From Pseudodesulfovibrio profundus (GTDB lineage Bacteria; Desulfobacterota; Desulfovibrionia; Desulfovibrionales; Desulfovibrionaceae), in contig NZ_LT907975.1 in NCBI RefSeq assembly GCF_900217235.1, positions 3,385,001 through 3,449,000 of the forward strand: a stretch of DNA of 64,000 bases. Reading direction: 5' to 3'. Shown here in pieces: positions 63,967-64,000 of the stretch; position 1 is the first letter of the stretch; each line of letters begins with the position of its first letter. The notes beneath the pieces are model-generated. The model was not told where the DNA came from and did not search any database. It was given only the letters and a program-made list of their open reading frames with translations. Position numbers and translations under genes: made by a program.

Positions 63967-64000
63967 GTAGCTTCTTCTTGTCGATGTTTTCGCATTTGTT

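Overview
The window (about 64 kb, moderate-to-high GC, dense and mostly single-copy housekeeping genes) reads like a chromosome segment of a Gram-negative anaerobe, most likely a Desulfovibrionaceae sulfate reducer (Desulfovibrio/Pseudodesulfovibrio group). This rests on recognising gene families and their combination: a Tat-exported multi-cluster ferredoxin with a b-type cytochrome, ADP-forming acyl-CoA synthetases with the ATP-grasp domain first, CII-like regulators outside any prophage, a sigma54 activator next to response regulators, and LpxK (so an outer membrane). No 16S rRNA is present, so the assignment is inference.

Layout. 1-6.8 kb: the end of a probable phosphate-binding protein gene, pstC and pstA, nadK and gltA, then a Tat ferredoxin/cytochrome b pair behind a CsoR/FrmR-like operator. 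6.9-9.2 kb: csaA, a PilZ protein, a Fur-family regulator and tRNA-Ser(UGA). 9.2-13.7 kb: a small integrative element in the tRNA-Ser 3' end, bounded by 22-bp direct repeats. It carries a P4-type integrase, an AlpA-like regulator and an initiator-like winged-helix gene with iteron-like repeats in its coding sequence; an IS3-family element interrupts it. An IS5-family element follows (14.25-15.5 kb).

15.6-29.3 kb: alaS, recA, a PP-loop tRNA-modification-like gene, a Na+/Ca2+ antiporter, lpxK-rnr, BI-1, yccF, a CI/S24 repressor with its own putative operator, a 54-residue zinc-ribbon gene and a REC-GGDEF diguanylate cyclase. 29.5-35.4 kb: a DUF4139 protein, a trehalose-phosphatase-like HAD protein and a beta-phosphoglucomutase/GH65 phosphorylase fusion, probably one operon. 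35.5-52.8 kb: two paralogous ADP-forming acyl-CoA synthetases (opposite strands, 12.5 kb apart) enclose ychF, an amidohydrolase, a class II aldolase, two paralogous CII-like regulators, a hydrolase, a hybrid histidine kinase, a TetR gene followed by a tiny Trp-rich ORF, glnS and a DUF2628 membrane protein.

52.9-64 kb: the most coherent regulatory block. A Cache-type histidine kinase, three stand-alone receiver proteins, a PEP-synthase-like protein whose C-terminal domain is not the usual PEP-binding barrel, and a GAF-AAA-Fis sigma54 activator all point the same way. Alanine dehydrogenase and a polar amino acid ABC transporter (binding protein and two permeases, no ATPase in view) follow. A plausible reading is that this system senses an amino acid or carbon signal and controls amino acid uptake and oxidation. 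The strongest candidates for something new are this phosphotransfer block, the iteron-bearing gene of the tRNA-Ser element, the GTCGCA/TGCGAC dyad at 46.5 kb and the tetR/small-ORF unit.
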